A DNA stretch of 64,000 nt from Trematomus loennbergii (GCA_012861695.1 JAAOOA010000354.1:1-64000); one strand, 5' to 3'. Shown: positions 1-11,700, counted from the first letter of the stretch. The notes: generated from the letters alone by a model not told the origin. Program-made: numbers and translations.

Positions 1-82
1 CCGGTGTGTCACCATGTGTCCCCGGTGTGTCCCGGTGTGTCCCCGGTGTGTCCCATGGTGTCCCCGGTGTGTCCCCGGTGTC
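1..82. repeat. Short tandem repeat of GTGTGTCCCCGG
   Basis: About seven imperfect units of 10-13 bases built on 'gtgtccccgg'. The single-copy version in the related repeat at 36670 has one such motif, so the array is an expansion inside the interspersed repeat. Confidence 0.75.
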
Positions 83-704
83 AGGAGACTCTCACAAAGT
101 GTCAGGAAATAAACCCCTCTCTCTTTTCCTCCGTACCCACATCTCTAAAAACGGGGGAACAACGGAGCTGATCCAGATTTGCTGCGTCATGACGACATTA
201 CTAAAATGTGGGCGGGCTTACACCAACGGCCAACAGAAACGTTGCTGTCAGAAACAATGAGACGTGTTCTGGAAGTAATATGGTCTGTGTTTACATTAGC
301 ATGCTAACACTCAGAGCTAACCGTACTGGAGAGAGCATGTGTGAAGAAGCAGGAAATCAAAAGGAACTCACCTGTGGTAAACCTGAGAGAGAGAAAGAGT
401 TTGAGCTCCATACTGTTTCAGAGAGAATCCTTGATGTGGTTGGAACATGATATGGAGTTTAATCACGGCAGCATTTAGCTGAGTTTCTGCTGGTAGAATT
501 CTGATCAGCATAGCTCCACCTCCTTTTTTTTTTTCAAGCTAAGGACCGAACCTGCTTTCTCTAACAGCTGAACAGAGGGATATGAGGGATTTCTAAAATG
601 CATGATCTGTTGGTATTTTGAGCAAACACTCATAGACATGTTTTATATTTGTTGTATATCTGAGACCCACATATATGGCTAAAAATAGCAGATAGGAGAC
701 CTTT
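1..704. repeat. Teleost interspersed repeat with terminal AAAGG..CCTTT, cut by window edge
   Basis: This stretch matches the start of another copy at about 36618-36900: both share the run through 'gtgtccccggtg', 'aagtgtcagraaa' and 'tacccamatctctaaaaa'. The right end near 690-704 (GATAGGAGACCTTT) is a rough inverted match to the left end of the other copy (AAAGGGGACCTATC), so the family probably has short terminal inverted repeats. I see no coding capacity. It lies just upstream of NLR leucine-rich-repeat exons, probably in their intron. Class is inferred from termini only. Confidence 0.55.
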
Positions 705-797
705 GAAACCCTTTAACTCTGAACAGATTATTAAACCTGGAGTTATTTCAAACAGGAACTTTGTTTTCTAAAGTTACATCATGTTTTCTTTATTCAG

Positions 798-966
798 ACT
801 GAGGTGGTGCAGGTTGTCAGAGATCAGCTGTTCTGCTCTGATCTCAGCTCTGAAGTCCAACATCCATCTGAGAGATCTGGACCTGAGTAGAACGCTCTTG
901 CAGGATTCAGGAGTGGAGCTGCTGAGAGATCTCTGGAGAGTCCAGACTGCAGACTGGAGACCTCAG
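798..966 (+). CDS. Fish NLR leucine-rich-repeat exon, two 1-base deletions
   Basis: Acceptor 'tttattcag' and donor 'CAG|gtcagt' bound an exon that in pieces reads [17 protein letters not shown], then LRDLDLS and [10 protein letters not shown]. This is the standard fish NLRC3-like LRR pair. Such LRRs sit at the C-terminus of NLR innate immune sensors and are thought to take part in ligand recognition or autoinhibition. The intact paralogue at 48019-48192 is 174 bases; this one is 169. Two visible losses are one base in 'gatctctgg' (paralogue gatcttctgg) and one C in 'gagacctcag' (paralogue gagaccctcag), so the frame breaks. Either a decayed exon or base errors. The rest of this gene lies left of the window. 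Confidence 0.75.
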
Positions 967-1356
967 GTCAGTTCACTGACTCTCTGTTACTGCTGGAGAT
1001 CTCATGTTTCACTTGGAATTTAACCTGATTTATATTCACTAATAACTTACATCCATAAAGAAGTAAATGTTCTTTTATTCATACTTTCATTTGTAGCTAC
1101 TAAAGTAAGAACTGCAGACATACATGTTGACTGTTCTTAAAGGAACTGTAATAGATGTTAGTTGTAAAAAGTAAATATGTATTTAAATTTAGTAAACGAT
1201 AAACTCTGAATAAAGGTTCATCTGAAGTCATTTTAGTTTTACATGATAAAGTTGACTTTCTGAAGAAGACATGTTTTTGTTCAGATTCATTTAATGTTGA
1301 GTAACATCTGATGATTATAAACAGGTGTTTATCCTCATCATGTTTTCTTTATTCAG

Positions 1357-1527
1357 ACTGACGCACTGCAGTTTGTCAGAGATCAGCTGTTCTGCTCTGA
1401 TCTCAGCTCTGAAGTCCAACATCCATCTGAGAGATCGGACCTGAGTCTCAACGCTCTGAAGGATTCAGATGAGGAAGCTGCTGAGAGATCTTCTGGAGAG
1501 TCCAGACTGCAGACTGGAGACCCTCAG
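1357..1527 (+). CDS. Fish NLR leucine-rich-repeat exon
   Basis: Second LRR exon of the truncated NLR copy, flanked by 'ttattcag' and 'CTCAG|gtcagt'. Its length of 171 bases (57 codons) equals that of its paralogue at 48593-48763. It carries the same [13 protein letters not shown] core and the [17 protein letters not shown] end. A missing T ('gagatcggacc' for gagatctggacc) and an extra A ('gatgaggaagctg' for gatgtggagctg) offset each other, so about 17 codons between them are read in another frame. Confidence 0.75.
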
Positions 1528-1775
1528 GTCAGTAAGGGGTCTCTGCTGGTTCAGCAGTATTGTATGAACCACAGGGAGGTGTTCTCTCACTGGGAATCAC
1601 AACAGATCAGTGATGTTACCCACTGACTGCAGGACTCTTCATTCTTTCCATCAAACTATAGAAGGCCAGCTGAAATGCAAAGCCACACTTTAGTAATCAA
1701 ACTCTCTAACAGACGGGGTTTTACAGAAGAGTGGAAAGGTAGTGTGTTATTATGGGATGTTTTTAGTTTCTAGAC

Positions 1776-2318
1776 CAGGGGTGTCCAAACTGCGGCCCGG
1801 GGGCCAAATGAGGCCCTCGGAATCGGCCCTCAGCAAATTCTGAAAGTATAATGGAATATGGCCCACAAAGGAAACTTCTGCTTGTCTTGTATTGTACTTC
1901 TTAAATATATATGTACACATATATTACTCAGTAGTATTCATGTGTTCATAATCCCACCTTTAAAATAAATTCAGTCAATTAAAGCTGAAAACATTTTCTA
2001 ACAAATCTAACTTGATAAGAAAAAAGCCAATAACTTATTTTATAACAAGCGTGAAATAAACCCTTCATATTTCCTGTAATTATAATCAATCTGAAGATCC
2101 TGTTTAAAGCAATGAGCTGCTGACAGATACAGTGAACCTCTGGAGAGCTGAGCTGTTTTGTTTCTTAAAGCATCTCAAGTAACAAGCATCCTTTACCTTC
2201 ATGTGATTGAGTTTCCTGACTTATAACTGAACTTATGAGGCAACATACCTCTAGAGAGCGGCCCAGACCTTTATATATTTCTGTATGTGGCCCTCGGTGA
2301 AAAAAGTTTGGACCCCTG
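1776..2318. mobile_element. Non-autonomous hAT (Charlie-like) element with near-perfect 8-bp TSD
   Basis: The element begins CAGGGGTGTCCAAACT and ends AGTTTGGACCCCTG, the inverted termini typical of vertebrate hAT-Charlie elements. It is flanked by ttctagac (1768-1775) and atctagac (2319-2326), a 7/8 target duplication. The paralogous NLR 3' region at about 49000-49035 has no element at this point, which gives an independent empty site. There is no open transposase, so it was moved in trans. Confidence 0.88.
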
Positions 2319-2502
2319 ATCTAGACCAATGACTGGTTACTTCCTGTAATGCAGCTGAGAGCTGTGGCAGGCAGTCGTAGTGTTTGCAGAGAAGATATGA
2401 TGGGATGTAAAGCATGAGATCAGTCAGGACTCTGAAGCTGACTCAAAGAACAAACACTTATTTAAACTGGATCCATAATGTTGGATTGTGTTCATCCTAC
2501 AG

Positions 2503-2714
2503 GATCAGAGAGAGACGATCAGAGCCAAGATCCAGAAGACCTGTGAGTACTGAATATCCTCCATTCATCAAGAATGAAAACTCTTTCATGGAGCATGTCC
2601 TCAGAGGAAAACAACACTCTTGTTTCTCTCTCTTCATCATTTGGCTGTTTCTCTCCATGTTTTATCATCATATTCTCTCTCTCTCTCCTTCTCCTCTCAG
2701 GTGACAGGAAGTGA
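2503..2714 (+). CDS. Putative C-terminal exons of the truncated NLR gene
   Basis: A 40-base exon (2503-2542) lies between 'catcctacag' and 'CT|gtgagt'. Its paralogue at 50920-50963 reads [13 protein letters not shown] in the frame set by the LRR exons. The copy here is 4 bases shorter, so the frame is disturbed. A following acceptor after a CT-rich tract (2684-2700) would add a few codons and a stop, TGA at 2712-2714. No stop-bearing equivalent could be seen in the second copy, so the terminal exon is tentative. The paralogy of the flanks (2340-2680 against 50755-51060) is clear. Confidence 0.45.
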
Positions 2715-3165
2715 AGACACAGAAAGGTGAGAGGTCGTACCGTGTGAAGTTTATTTATTGAGGTTTCAACACGTTTTTCTCGTGTTCCAGACAAATCTGT
2801 AAGCTCAGGTTTTATGTGTTCTCAGTTTATTCATCACGGGCGAGTTTGAGACGTGAAGAGAGCGAGGAGGCATTTTGGAAATAAAGAAGAAGGCTGCAGC
2901 TGATGAGAGACTTCCTGTTGGCTCTCCTCAATATGAAATGAACAAAAACAATCAATTGTACTTAAAGCTTTTCTTAAGCAGAAAGATGTGTTGCACATAC
3001 ACCTGCTGCTACCTACCACCACCTCCCACCCATCCGTCACCAAAGAGGAGACTCCATCGACCCCAGATACCCCAACTCACTCTTCTCAGGTTAGCTTGGA
3101 GCCCCGCCTTTACCTGCCCAACACCTCACTTTGAACGATGTAGTCATCCGGATATCTGCATACTG
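2715..3165. other. No gene seen; likely 3' flank of the NLR copy
   Basis: Single-copy-looking sequence with stops in all frames. It includes 'gaagaaggctgcagctgatgag' type text but no recognisable domain, splice pair or repeat terminus. Confidence 0.4.
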
Positions 3166-4194
3166 AGGCTGCGTTTCACTTCTCTTATTTTTCATTTCCT
3201 CGCTCCTCGGTCTCGGTCCACGGAAGTTGATTGTCTGCGCCATCTTGAGTAACGTCCCAATGGCCTTATTTTGCCGGAGGAGCGAGGAGCGATAATGGAG
3301 GAGCTATAACCGAGGAACCACCAGAACCATCCTTCGATGAAATCCTCAGATACTCGCCCCGCCCCTACTGTGTATCGCTCACTGATTGGACGATGCAGCG
3401 CATGCACTGATCTGATGCTTCTTGACATGAGAGCAGTTTCCCAGCGGAGTGAAGAAAACACATGAAACTCACGGGACTCACTCCTCAGTTCATACTGTGT
3501 TCTGTTTCAATGAATGCATCATTCAGTTACAAATATGTGATATATCTGAACACAAAGTGGACAAAATCATTTTATCATTATTGGAAACATTTTCATGATC
3601 GCTTTTTTTCGTTTTACATTTTCATTGATTGTCATTTCCATTCAGTCAGTCATTAAGTGCTATTTAACATGTTAATGTGCTACATATCCACACAAAACAG
3701 ACAAGTGTGCAATCCAATGAATGTTAATCTAACTGGGTTTTGATAGATAACATATCTCTTTTCTTCTCTCAATTATTTATTTCATTGTGCACTCTAATCA
3801 ATATTAATCCAACTATTGTTCGTTTATACATTTTAAGAATGGCGTTCATCTTTTTGAGAATGAGTTCTTATTTTATTTAATGTATTTGGGTCTACAACAG
3901 ATGATACAAATGTTTGTGTCAGTAATGTGTACTAACAGAGGCGGGGGTGTTGTGAAAATAACGGGGACAGAGCTGCTGTCAGACGATCAGCTGTGCAGCG
4001 TCATCACAAACGGACGTCGCTTCACGTGACGCTCCGGAGAGGAAACGACTTCCCATTGCTCTTAAAACTAATTTCCCTGCTTCTCGTGGTTTCCTTGCGT
4101 CTCTCCATGCTTCCCTGGTGGAGGGACTAGTCGCAGGGAAACGACGCAAGTGAGGGACGCAAGGAATCCATTTAACCGAAGTGAAACGCAGCCT
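3166..4194. mobile_element. 1.03-kb DNA element with 17-bp perfect terminal inverted repeats
   Basis: The left end AGGCTGCGTTTCACTTC and the right end GAAGTGAAACGCAGCCT are exact inverse complements. The interior is AT-rich and encodes nothing recognisable, so this is a non-autonomous element. A GC-rich patch at 3200-3310 ('cgaggagcgataatggagg') belongs to the family also seen at 6080, 37030, 62700 and 63560. I could not define a target-site duplication, so the superfamily is open. Confidence 0.7.
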
Positions 4195-4559
4195 GAGAGT
4201 GGGACGCAGGACCCGGTCAATGAGCTGCTGGAAGGGGGTCCACTGGACTGGGAGGGCGCTTGGATCTGTGATGCCTTGCTCTTTCTGAAAGGGGAGGACA
4301 CCTATCTGCCATAGTTTCTCCACCTGACGACCTGACGGCATAAAGAACATCTGATTTAATGTGTGGTAGGGAAATAATCATTTTGAGGATAAAGTATGTG
4401 TATATAAATATGTAATTTACAACAGCTGTAAGATGCTTGATAAGCTTGAAATGCACCTTGAAAATGCTTGAAAGGTGCTTGAATTGGAAAAGGTGTAAGA
4501 ACCCTGTAATAAAGTCCTTATCTTTGGAAATTGAAACTTTTCTGCTTGCTAACTTTTAT

Positions 4560-4800
4560 TTGTTGATACCATACTTACTATAGGGATGACTACATCATTA
4601 TTAAAGCTAATTAACTATAGATTCACTATAAGATCACCATAGCCAACTCTATGTATCACTAAAGTCATTCTCTATCGTGTTTTCCAAAAGACCATAGAAA
4701 TACTATAGAAAGCACTATAGTGATACCACATAAAACTCTATAGTATAAACTATAGTCATTTCCTATAGAAACACTATAGTGATACCATACAACCAGTGTT
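4560..4800. repeat. CTATAG-rich repeat block
   Basis: Contains many copies of the palindrome CTATAG, mostly as 'actatag' or 'ctatagaaa', in direct and inverted orientation, for example 'cactatagtgatacca' twice. Probably the remains of a MITE with internal repeats. No coding content. Confidence 0.5.
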
Positions 4801-4859
4801 TCCGCCAGACCAGGGCTGAGAGGGCGTCCACCCCGAGAGCGGGGGGTGGGGTGTTTTCT

Positions 4860-5060
4860 TCTTAGTTTTTGCAACAGTCTGTAAATATACACAACTTATA
4901 ATAAAATGCACACATTGACCTTTTCTAGACTAAACACAGGTATGATCCTAAGTTAAAAACATATGAGGTTATCATGAGGTTGTTAACATCGCAGTTTATC
5001 AGTGATGTTTGCTGGAACAGTTTGTAAACCGCGTGTTTCCTGACGGACCACACACAGCGC
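4860..5060 (+). repeat. Dispersed segment also present at 62346-62555
   Basis: The stretch from 'ttagtttttgcaacagtctg' to 'gtgtttcctgacgga' is almost identical in the same orientation near the right end of the window. Single-base differences occur, such as cagtttatc against caatttatc. The next repeat blocks differ, so it is an interspersed unit or part of a scrambled duplication. Confidence 0.7.
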
Positions 5061-5095
5061 TGAGACCGGTCTCCAGTCAGCACCGATGCAGACTC

Positions 5096-5883
5096 GGGTC
5101 GTTTCTCATCTCGAGGATATTGGCTTCCAAGCCAATATTTCAAGGATGCTACGTCATCGAGTGTCGCCGAAGTACTGTTCCAATCTCCAGCATACTTGGA
5201 ATTCCACCGAGGCCGCGTCCTTGGTTTGGGGGAAATTTCGAGGCTGCACATGGGTAGACTTCACGTCCTTAAAATCCCCACAATGCTTTGCGCATGGACC
5301 AATTTCCCCAAATCTGTGGCGGAAGATGTAAGGAGGCGGGGCCTCTCATATGACGCACACCTGCACACTTGCTAGCCTGTTCCACTCTTCGGGTGTTCTC
5401 AATCGCGAGTACGCTTGCTTGGTAGCACATGTCTGCCGAGCATCTTGCTTCAGAAGCGAGTCAAGAATACTTCCTGGCATTCGGAAAACGAAGTGTGGAA
5501 GACGCTAGCAAGTGTGCAGGTGTGCGTCATATGAGAGGCCCCGCCTTACATCTTCCGCCACAGATTTGGGGAAATTGGTCCGTGCGCAAAGCATTGTGGG
5601 GATTTTAAGACCGCGAAGTCTACTCATGTGCAGACTCGATATTTCTCCAAACGGAGTACGCCGGGCTCGGTAGATTTCCAAGTATACTGGAGATTGGAAC
5701 AGTACTTCGGTGGCACTCGATGACGTAGTATGCTTGAAATAGTGGCTCTGAAGCAGCTTTACTCGCGATTGAGAAACACCCTTCGTTTTCCGAATGCCAG
5801 GAAGTATTCTTGCCTTGCTTCTGAAGCAAGATGCTCGGCTCGGCTGTGCTACCAAGCCAGCATCCTCGCGATTGAGAAACGGC
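5096..5883. mobile_element. MITE (outer copy) split by a second MITE of the same superfamily
   Basis: The outer element starts near 'gggtcgtttctcatctcgag' and ends near 'ctcgcgattgagaaacggcc', degraded forms of the termini GGGTGTTTCTCAATCGCGAG. Its body follows the complete copy at 50118-50509 up to 'tgttccactcttc' (5390) and resumes at 'ttcgttttccgaatgcc' (5782), so the material between is a later insertion. No transposase is present. Confidence 0.75.
5391..5781 (-). mobile_element. Inner MITE inserted in the opposite orientation, TTC target duplication
   Basis: It starts gggtgttctcaatcgcgag and ends ctcgcgattgagaaacaccc. The body is the reverse complement of the intact copy at 50118-50509. 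TTC at 5388-5390 and again at 5782-5784 flanks it. The uninterrupted copy reads 'cactctttgttttccg' at this point, so a 3-bp duplication is well supported. The left terminus has lost one T of a TTT run. Confidence 0.85.
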
Positions 5884-6130
5884 CTCGCTGTTTGGGGGCT
5901 TGATAGCCCACTCCCCCTCCACACCGCTCCACACTCGTTGGTTTGGAACAGCACACAGCGGACCCTCCGCGCGATCGTGCAAACGGAGGGTAGTGTGTAG
6001 GGTAGGGTGTAGGGGGCGGTTTGGGATTGGGCAGAGATGTCCTTCAACATGGCGCGCTGAAATCAATTTCCGGGTCACTACCGGAGGACCGAGGAGTCGA
6101 GGAGGGGAAATGAGTGAAATGAGAAAGAGC
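5884..6130. repeat. GC-rich dispersed repeat fragment
   Basis: Contains 'ggtttggaacagcac', 'ggaccctccgcgcg' and 'cggagggtagtgtgtaggg', which recur in inverted form at about 61900-62080. It ends with 'accggaggaccgaggagtcg', which recurs inverted at about 62600. Probably fragments of a MITE family. No gene seen. Confidence 0.55.
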
Positions 6131-6732
6131 CTCAGACAGTTTTACTGAAGTGAGTGTGATGGAGACAACAGATCGATGTGACCTTAGAGAACAATGCTAT
6201 GAGAATCTACCTGCATAATACTGATAGATACGTTAGATTACTTTTTATATTTATCACCTTTGCTTTATGTAGATGACACTTCTCAGGAAAAAGGGATTTT
6301 ATTAATGTATTTATTATCTTAGTTTTTTTTTTAAATCCCGTTTGCTGTGTTAATGACAAACATACAGGAAGTTTATGATTTTATTTGACTTTTTTCAGAT
6401 ATAGAAGTTGCACATGAGCTCCCATTATAAATATGTTCAGAAAAGTGTTTAACCAAAACAGTCAGAAATGTCACGGTTTAAACTCTTAAAAACCACATTT
6501 TAAAATCCTGCTTCTTGTTATAAATGCAGTTCACCTGTCCTCCACAAGGGGGCAGAGCTGCTGTATAATGTGGTACAGATGGAAATGGAAACATACATGT
6601 TGTCTATCTAAAGCCTCAAATAGGGTTTTATCATTTTAATCTTTATACAGTCAAAGTACACCTCTGTATGTCTTTCATTTCTATGAAGAAAATAAATTGT
6701 AATTTATTTAATGTTCACATATTATTTATTAT
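6131..6732. other. No feature recognised
   Basis: AT-rich sequence with no long frame, terminal repeat or tandem array that I can support. Confidence 0.4.
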
Positions 6733-6830
6733 TGTCAAAGCATTTCAGATATTCATTGCTATCGGGATGTGAAGAGCATTCCATGGAATATAACAAAAAG
6801 TGTTTCTGAAGTGAATTACATACCCTACCT
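6733..6830. mobile_element. 3' fragment of a TTAA-type MITE
   Basis: Matches the right half of the complete element at 23811-24188 ('attcattgctatcggg', 'attccatggaatataac') and ends 'taccctacct' followed by TTAA at 6831-6834, as the full copy does. The left half is missing. Confidence 0.75.
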
Positions 6831-6869
6831 TTAAGTTGGTGAAGATGTTTCTCCATCTGCATGTTTTGG

Positions 6870-7160
6870 AACATTTGATCGTTTCTCCAAATACTGACTT
6901 TTTTTTCAAAAGATTCAAACTTTTCAGAAAATCTAAATTTGTACTTATTGATGAAAAACCTAATTTCAAATTTTTTGCAAAAAATTCTTTCTATTTTCTC
7001 AAATCTCAACATTCTGAGTTATTTTCTCAAAATCTCAACATTCTCATAAAAATTCTGCCTATTTCTCAAAATTCTGTATATTCTCTCAATTTTTTACTTT
7101 TTTCACAAAATTCGGACTTTCTCAAAATTCTGTCTTGTCACAAAATTCGGACTTCTCAAG
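6870..7160 (+). repeat. Degenerate tandem repeat of CTCAAAATTCTG
   Basis: About a dozen loosely spaced motifs of the form 'tctcaaaattctgac' or 'cacaaaattcggac'. It is related in style to the cleaner array at 55680-56135 and begins right after the MITE fragment. Confidence 0.6.
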
Positions 7161-7395
7161 ATCTTAACATTTTGACTTTAAAAAAAAAGTACATTAAAAA
7201 AGGTTAAAACTGAAGATTGGTAAACATTTCATCAGGACTGAAGTTGCTTCACACAGTAAAGATAATGTATCATTTCTACAGAGACACTATTGGAATACGT
7301 TTCCTTTTAAATGGCAGTGGATGACCCGCTTTATTTCACAGAGACATTTCTACACCATGAACAAAAGGAGACGAGACAAAGTGTCAATAAAAACC

Positions 7396-7401
7396 TTTAT
7401 T
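7396..7401 (-). terminator. Candidate poly(A) signal AATAAA of citrate synthase
   Basis: TTTATT on the + strand reads AATAAA on the - strand, about 1.18 kb downstream of the citrate synthase stop. That is a plausible 3'UTR length. Cleavage would fall near 7375-7390. Other AATAAA strings exist in this AT-rich DNA. Confidence 0.4.
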
Positions 7402-8584
7402 ATTTTCTTTTTTTCGTTGGGTTTGCCCTTTTTGACCCTTCCTGACCTAACCCCCACACATTCCTCTACTGAAGCCTCCGGACACGAACAACCTCTACGC
7501 TGCTCTACGATCAAAATAACCCCAACACAAACCAGAAGAGGGGATTTTAAAACACGGAGGAAGCTACTGACTAGAAATAAACTACACATGGAGTGTTGAC
7601 GAACCCAGCGCTTCGAGAGCAAGCGTGAACCTTCAGAATCTGAAAGCACCGGCAAGGAGTCGTGTATTTACATAGCTGCAGCTTCTACACGACGCTGTGG
7701 GGAAACTACGGGAATCATTGGGGTTATTACAAGCTCATACAGTCAAGCTATACATATATATAACTATGTACACAAAGTATAAATAAAACCACCCAATGAG
7801 AACCCAGAGATTATAGTTTTATACATATTCAACACCAAAGAGAAAAGAAACTGTAAAAAGGGGGACGCAGTCATCCTGGTTTCATCTAACGCTAATAATT
7901 AGGGGGGTCCAATCAAGTGCTCAGGTTGGAGTAGTTGATAAAGACACACACTCAAATAGAGACGGGACTTATTGTACAAAGCCCCCCCCCCCCACACCCT
8001 CACCCCAACACACTTCATAATTCACGCTTGCTCTTAAAGGATTTACTGCCAATTACAACACCCTTTGCTCAAATCTGTATTCTTTAATTACCGTTACTGT
8101 ACATTACTCTCCGCGCTTTGAGCAGAGAGCCGTTAAAAACAGACAGGAAGTCGACACAGTTATTTTGATCATAGAGGTCACAGGTCATTAAGACAAATTA
8201 AAAGAAACTACAAGCAGCAGGAGGAGGAGGGACCAAAGATTTAAAGGGCCAGTACCTTTTTTTTAAATGGTCGACTCTAAACTGGAGTGTTCGTTAACGG
8301 GAGTGAAGTGCGGGGAGGGGAACGTTGCATAATTGAAGCTTGCAGGGGGAACAATAACTGCGACTTTAGATGTTCGATAATATCCCATAATTCCCTTTGA
8401 ATGTCACCGCCTGGTCGTAGGAACACAGCTGCGAGTCTACTGCGGGTTACACGTGTTTTAAAATGGCCCTTCTTTAGAGGATTAAAAAGCGTACTGTCTC
8501 TTTAAATCCCTGGATGTTTCCTCCGCCCCTGCAGCCCTGACTCTCTAAGCCCCGCCCCCCCCCCCACCACCTGTGCTCAGGTGT
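7402..8584 (-). other. cs: Probable 3'UTR of citrate synthase
   Basis: Runs from the restored stop codon to the first good AATAAA, without introns or known repeats. It contains C- and G-homopolymer tracts at about 7981-7993 and 8553-8566. Extent is inferred. Confidence 0.4.
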
Positions 8585-8754
8585 TCAGCCTGACTTGGCC
8601 CCACCAGAGCCATCAGTCCGTCCGTGCTCATGGACTTGGGGCGCTCCAGAGGGAAGCCCAGCGCCCGGCTCCACACCAGCTGAGCGAGGACACCGAGAGC
8701 CCGGGAGACGCCGAACAGAACCGTGTAGTAGTTCATCTCAGACATCCCATAATA
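8585..8754 (-). CDS. cs: cs exon 11 (C-terminus), 1-base deletion near the stop
   Basis: Reads [20 protein letters not shown] onward to [10 protein letters not shown]. The expected end is AKSG-stop. One G is missing from a run (four C's on the + strand at 8599-8602 where five would keep frame). As written the frame runs past the normal TGA (8585-8587) into a poly-G tract and stops at 8545. I give the boundary with the usual stop. Confidence 0.93.
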
Positions 8755-11700
8755 CTGCAGAGAGGAGGGGGGGGGGGGTTAATACCAGAGATGCAAACAG
8801 ATTAACATGAAGAGAGATACCTGAGGAATTCAACAACTTCATCTCATCACAATATGGACGAGTGCAAAATCCAAAGCACAGTATTTGTTATTGAAAAGGT
8901 GAATTATGAGCTACGTTTAAATGGAGCTGAAGAGATATCCCAGGCTAAGAGATCAACTCAGTGAAAGCACCGCCTGCTGACCAATCAGAGCTCAGTGTGC
9001 AGAGTTTAAAGCGATCAAGTCATATTACAGGATAGAGGAAATACAGAAAAACTGGGAACAGGAAAGACGGCCGGCAAAAATCAACTGACTGTGTGAACGT
9101 GAACATTAATAGAATATCCCCTCCCATCTTCAGAGCAATCTGACTATTATAACATTAGCGTTAAGAAAGCTTACTTAAATATCTGCCACGACATAAGTAA
9201 CCGGATCAGAGTAACATTACGTACAGTCCGCGGCACTGTGAGTGCAGACGTCGATGTGTCCCATTATCATTCATATCATATCACATCATAATGTATCATA
9301 TATCTCCTTATCTGAGTCAGCTTCTTGAGCCGTATCTGGCCGTGCAACACTCACAGTGTCACATACTGGATGCAGAAGTATATTTTAAGCAACACATTAA
9401 GTTGACGAAACACTCGAGTCAAATGTAATTAAAGTCAGATCGTGTCTTGGACGGGGCAGTGATTTCATAAACCTGTTAATGTACGCATTCAAACACTTTC
9501 TCTGTTACCAGCTGTATTCACCTTGCAGGTGCAGCTATGTGGCTTTCATCCTGGATAAAGTGTTTAAGTCATGGATGTTTAAAGTTTAACTTCTTCATAT
9601 TTGACTAATATTAAAGTTCACTTTTCATTCAGGAAGTATGACGCTGCGCTGTCAGTACGCTTGTCCGTGTTTGTGATTGGTCGAATGCTCCAAATACCAC
9701 CCCTTTCATGTGAACGCGCACCTAACTAGATAGGACACGGCTGGCTTGAGCGATCCACTTGATAACCAGCGTCGTAGTACAGCTTAGCCAGAGCGCGTAT
9801 GTTTTGGATTGGGCCAACCGGCTAACTCAAACATATCCAGGTTAGGTTGAACCAGCTTCGTAGTACAGGCCTCTGGTCTTCATTGATATATCTACACTGT
9901 AGCTATGATCACATGACAATGAACGCCTTGAAACCTGAATATGAACGCCTTGAAACCTGAATATGAACGCCTTGAAACCTGAATATGAACGCCTTGAAAC
10001 CTGAATATGAACGCCTTGAAACCTGAATATGAACGCCTTGAAACCTGAATATGAACGCCTTGAAACCTGAATCTGAAACACGTCTCACCTGCAGCAGGAC
10101 CCCGCTGTGGGCGTCCACGTTGGGCCAGGGGTTCTTGGCCTTGCCCTGCTCCAGCAGCACGTTGGGCACGATCTTGTAGAGCTGAGCCACCATCTTGAAC
10201 AGCGGGTCGTTGGGCAGGTGCTTCAGAGCAAACTCCCGCTGGCAGGTGTAGCGGGGGTCCGTCTTCCTCAGGACGGCGTGGCCGTAACCGGGGACAACCT
10301 GCAGAGAGAGAGAGAGAGGGGGGGACACATTTAGGGAGAACGTATGGAGTACTTCCTGCTTCTACTGCTTCCAAATACGCTAATAAAAAGTAATTCTTTG
10401 TTAAAAACGGAGCAACAGATCTAGTAAATTAACAAAGTAACGATGTATGACTGCCAATATTAATTTAAACGTTTTATTGATTTAAATTGACATGCACCCG
10501 CTAGGAAAAATAGTCCGTTGTTACCGTTTGAAATACGTAGCAACGGCAGGAAGGTGGACCTTTTTGATTACAGATTTGAAAACATCGTTGCTTGCTTTAA
10601 AAGTAGCACAATTCATGATGTCAAACCTTGGAAAGTATCTAGATACCCCTGCCCTAATGCCAAAGGAACTGCACACTGAATATGTGTCGCCGTTTGATGT
10701 CTGTGTCTGGACCGCTGCGTAAAAAGGACGGTTTCTGCCCCGTTACTTCTCCGCTGTTTCCTTGTCCCAGTTCCAAACTGTATACAATTAAATCGAGCGG
10801 ACTTCTTTCTGCAGATGTGAGCGTCCTCAACAACGGTCAATAAGTGCTTGACAGCGGCGGTCTGTACTACTGGATTAACAACGTGTTCTGAATTGACCAA
10901 TCAGAATCGAGTATTTAACTAAGCCATGTAATAATGCCACTCAACATATCCTTGGATTGATACCGTGTCCCTTTAAGTTATACGCGTGTGCTCTCCAATT
11001 ACCACCACTCCATTTTTGTAATTAATATCATTTATTTATCCCAGAAACGTTTGCTCAATCACCGAAATACCCCGTGCGCCATCTCGTGCTCAAAACAAAC
11101 ATACAAACGTGCACAAATGGTAGATATTGGAGTTTCTTTACCCGTCCAGACTTGAGTGTGTTCCAGATGTAATCCCTCATCTTCTCGTCAGACACTTCTC
11201 CTCCCAGCTCCTTCTGCAGCGCCGTCAGCCACACCAGCACCTCCTGCACACACACAGTTATTAATGTGATGAAACTGTGAGTACATTCATGCTAAATAAT
11301 TAGGGATGGGAATGATTAATCGAATATTCAAAATGATTCAGGTATTCGAATACGAGTTATGAATATTTAGATTTTAATTTGTTAGTTTTGTTTAGTGGGA
11401 GGGCCTAAATTGAGAGAGGTCAGAAGGTTGTTATGTTTTAAGCTGTAGTCCCTATAGCTGTCAACTCTTCAATAAATTGGACTTGGTTTCTTTATTTATT
11501 GAAAGAAATGTTTTTATTACATTAAAAAAAAAAAAAAAATGTTTTATAGGATATGTAAATTTGGTTTTGTGGGTCGAATATAAAATTTGCTTTCAAATTC
11601 CCATCCCTACTAAATAAGTACACCATTATGACACTTCCATGATACTATCTGAGCCACTTTTTGGTTCAAATAGAGAATGTTCAAACATTCAGTTTGTTTG

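Noticed and set aside
5505..6078. 150-180-codon - strand frames
   Set aside because: They cross the boundary of nested MITEs and recur with indels at 50118; no domain.
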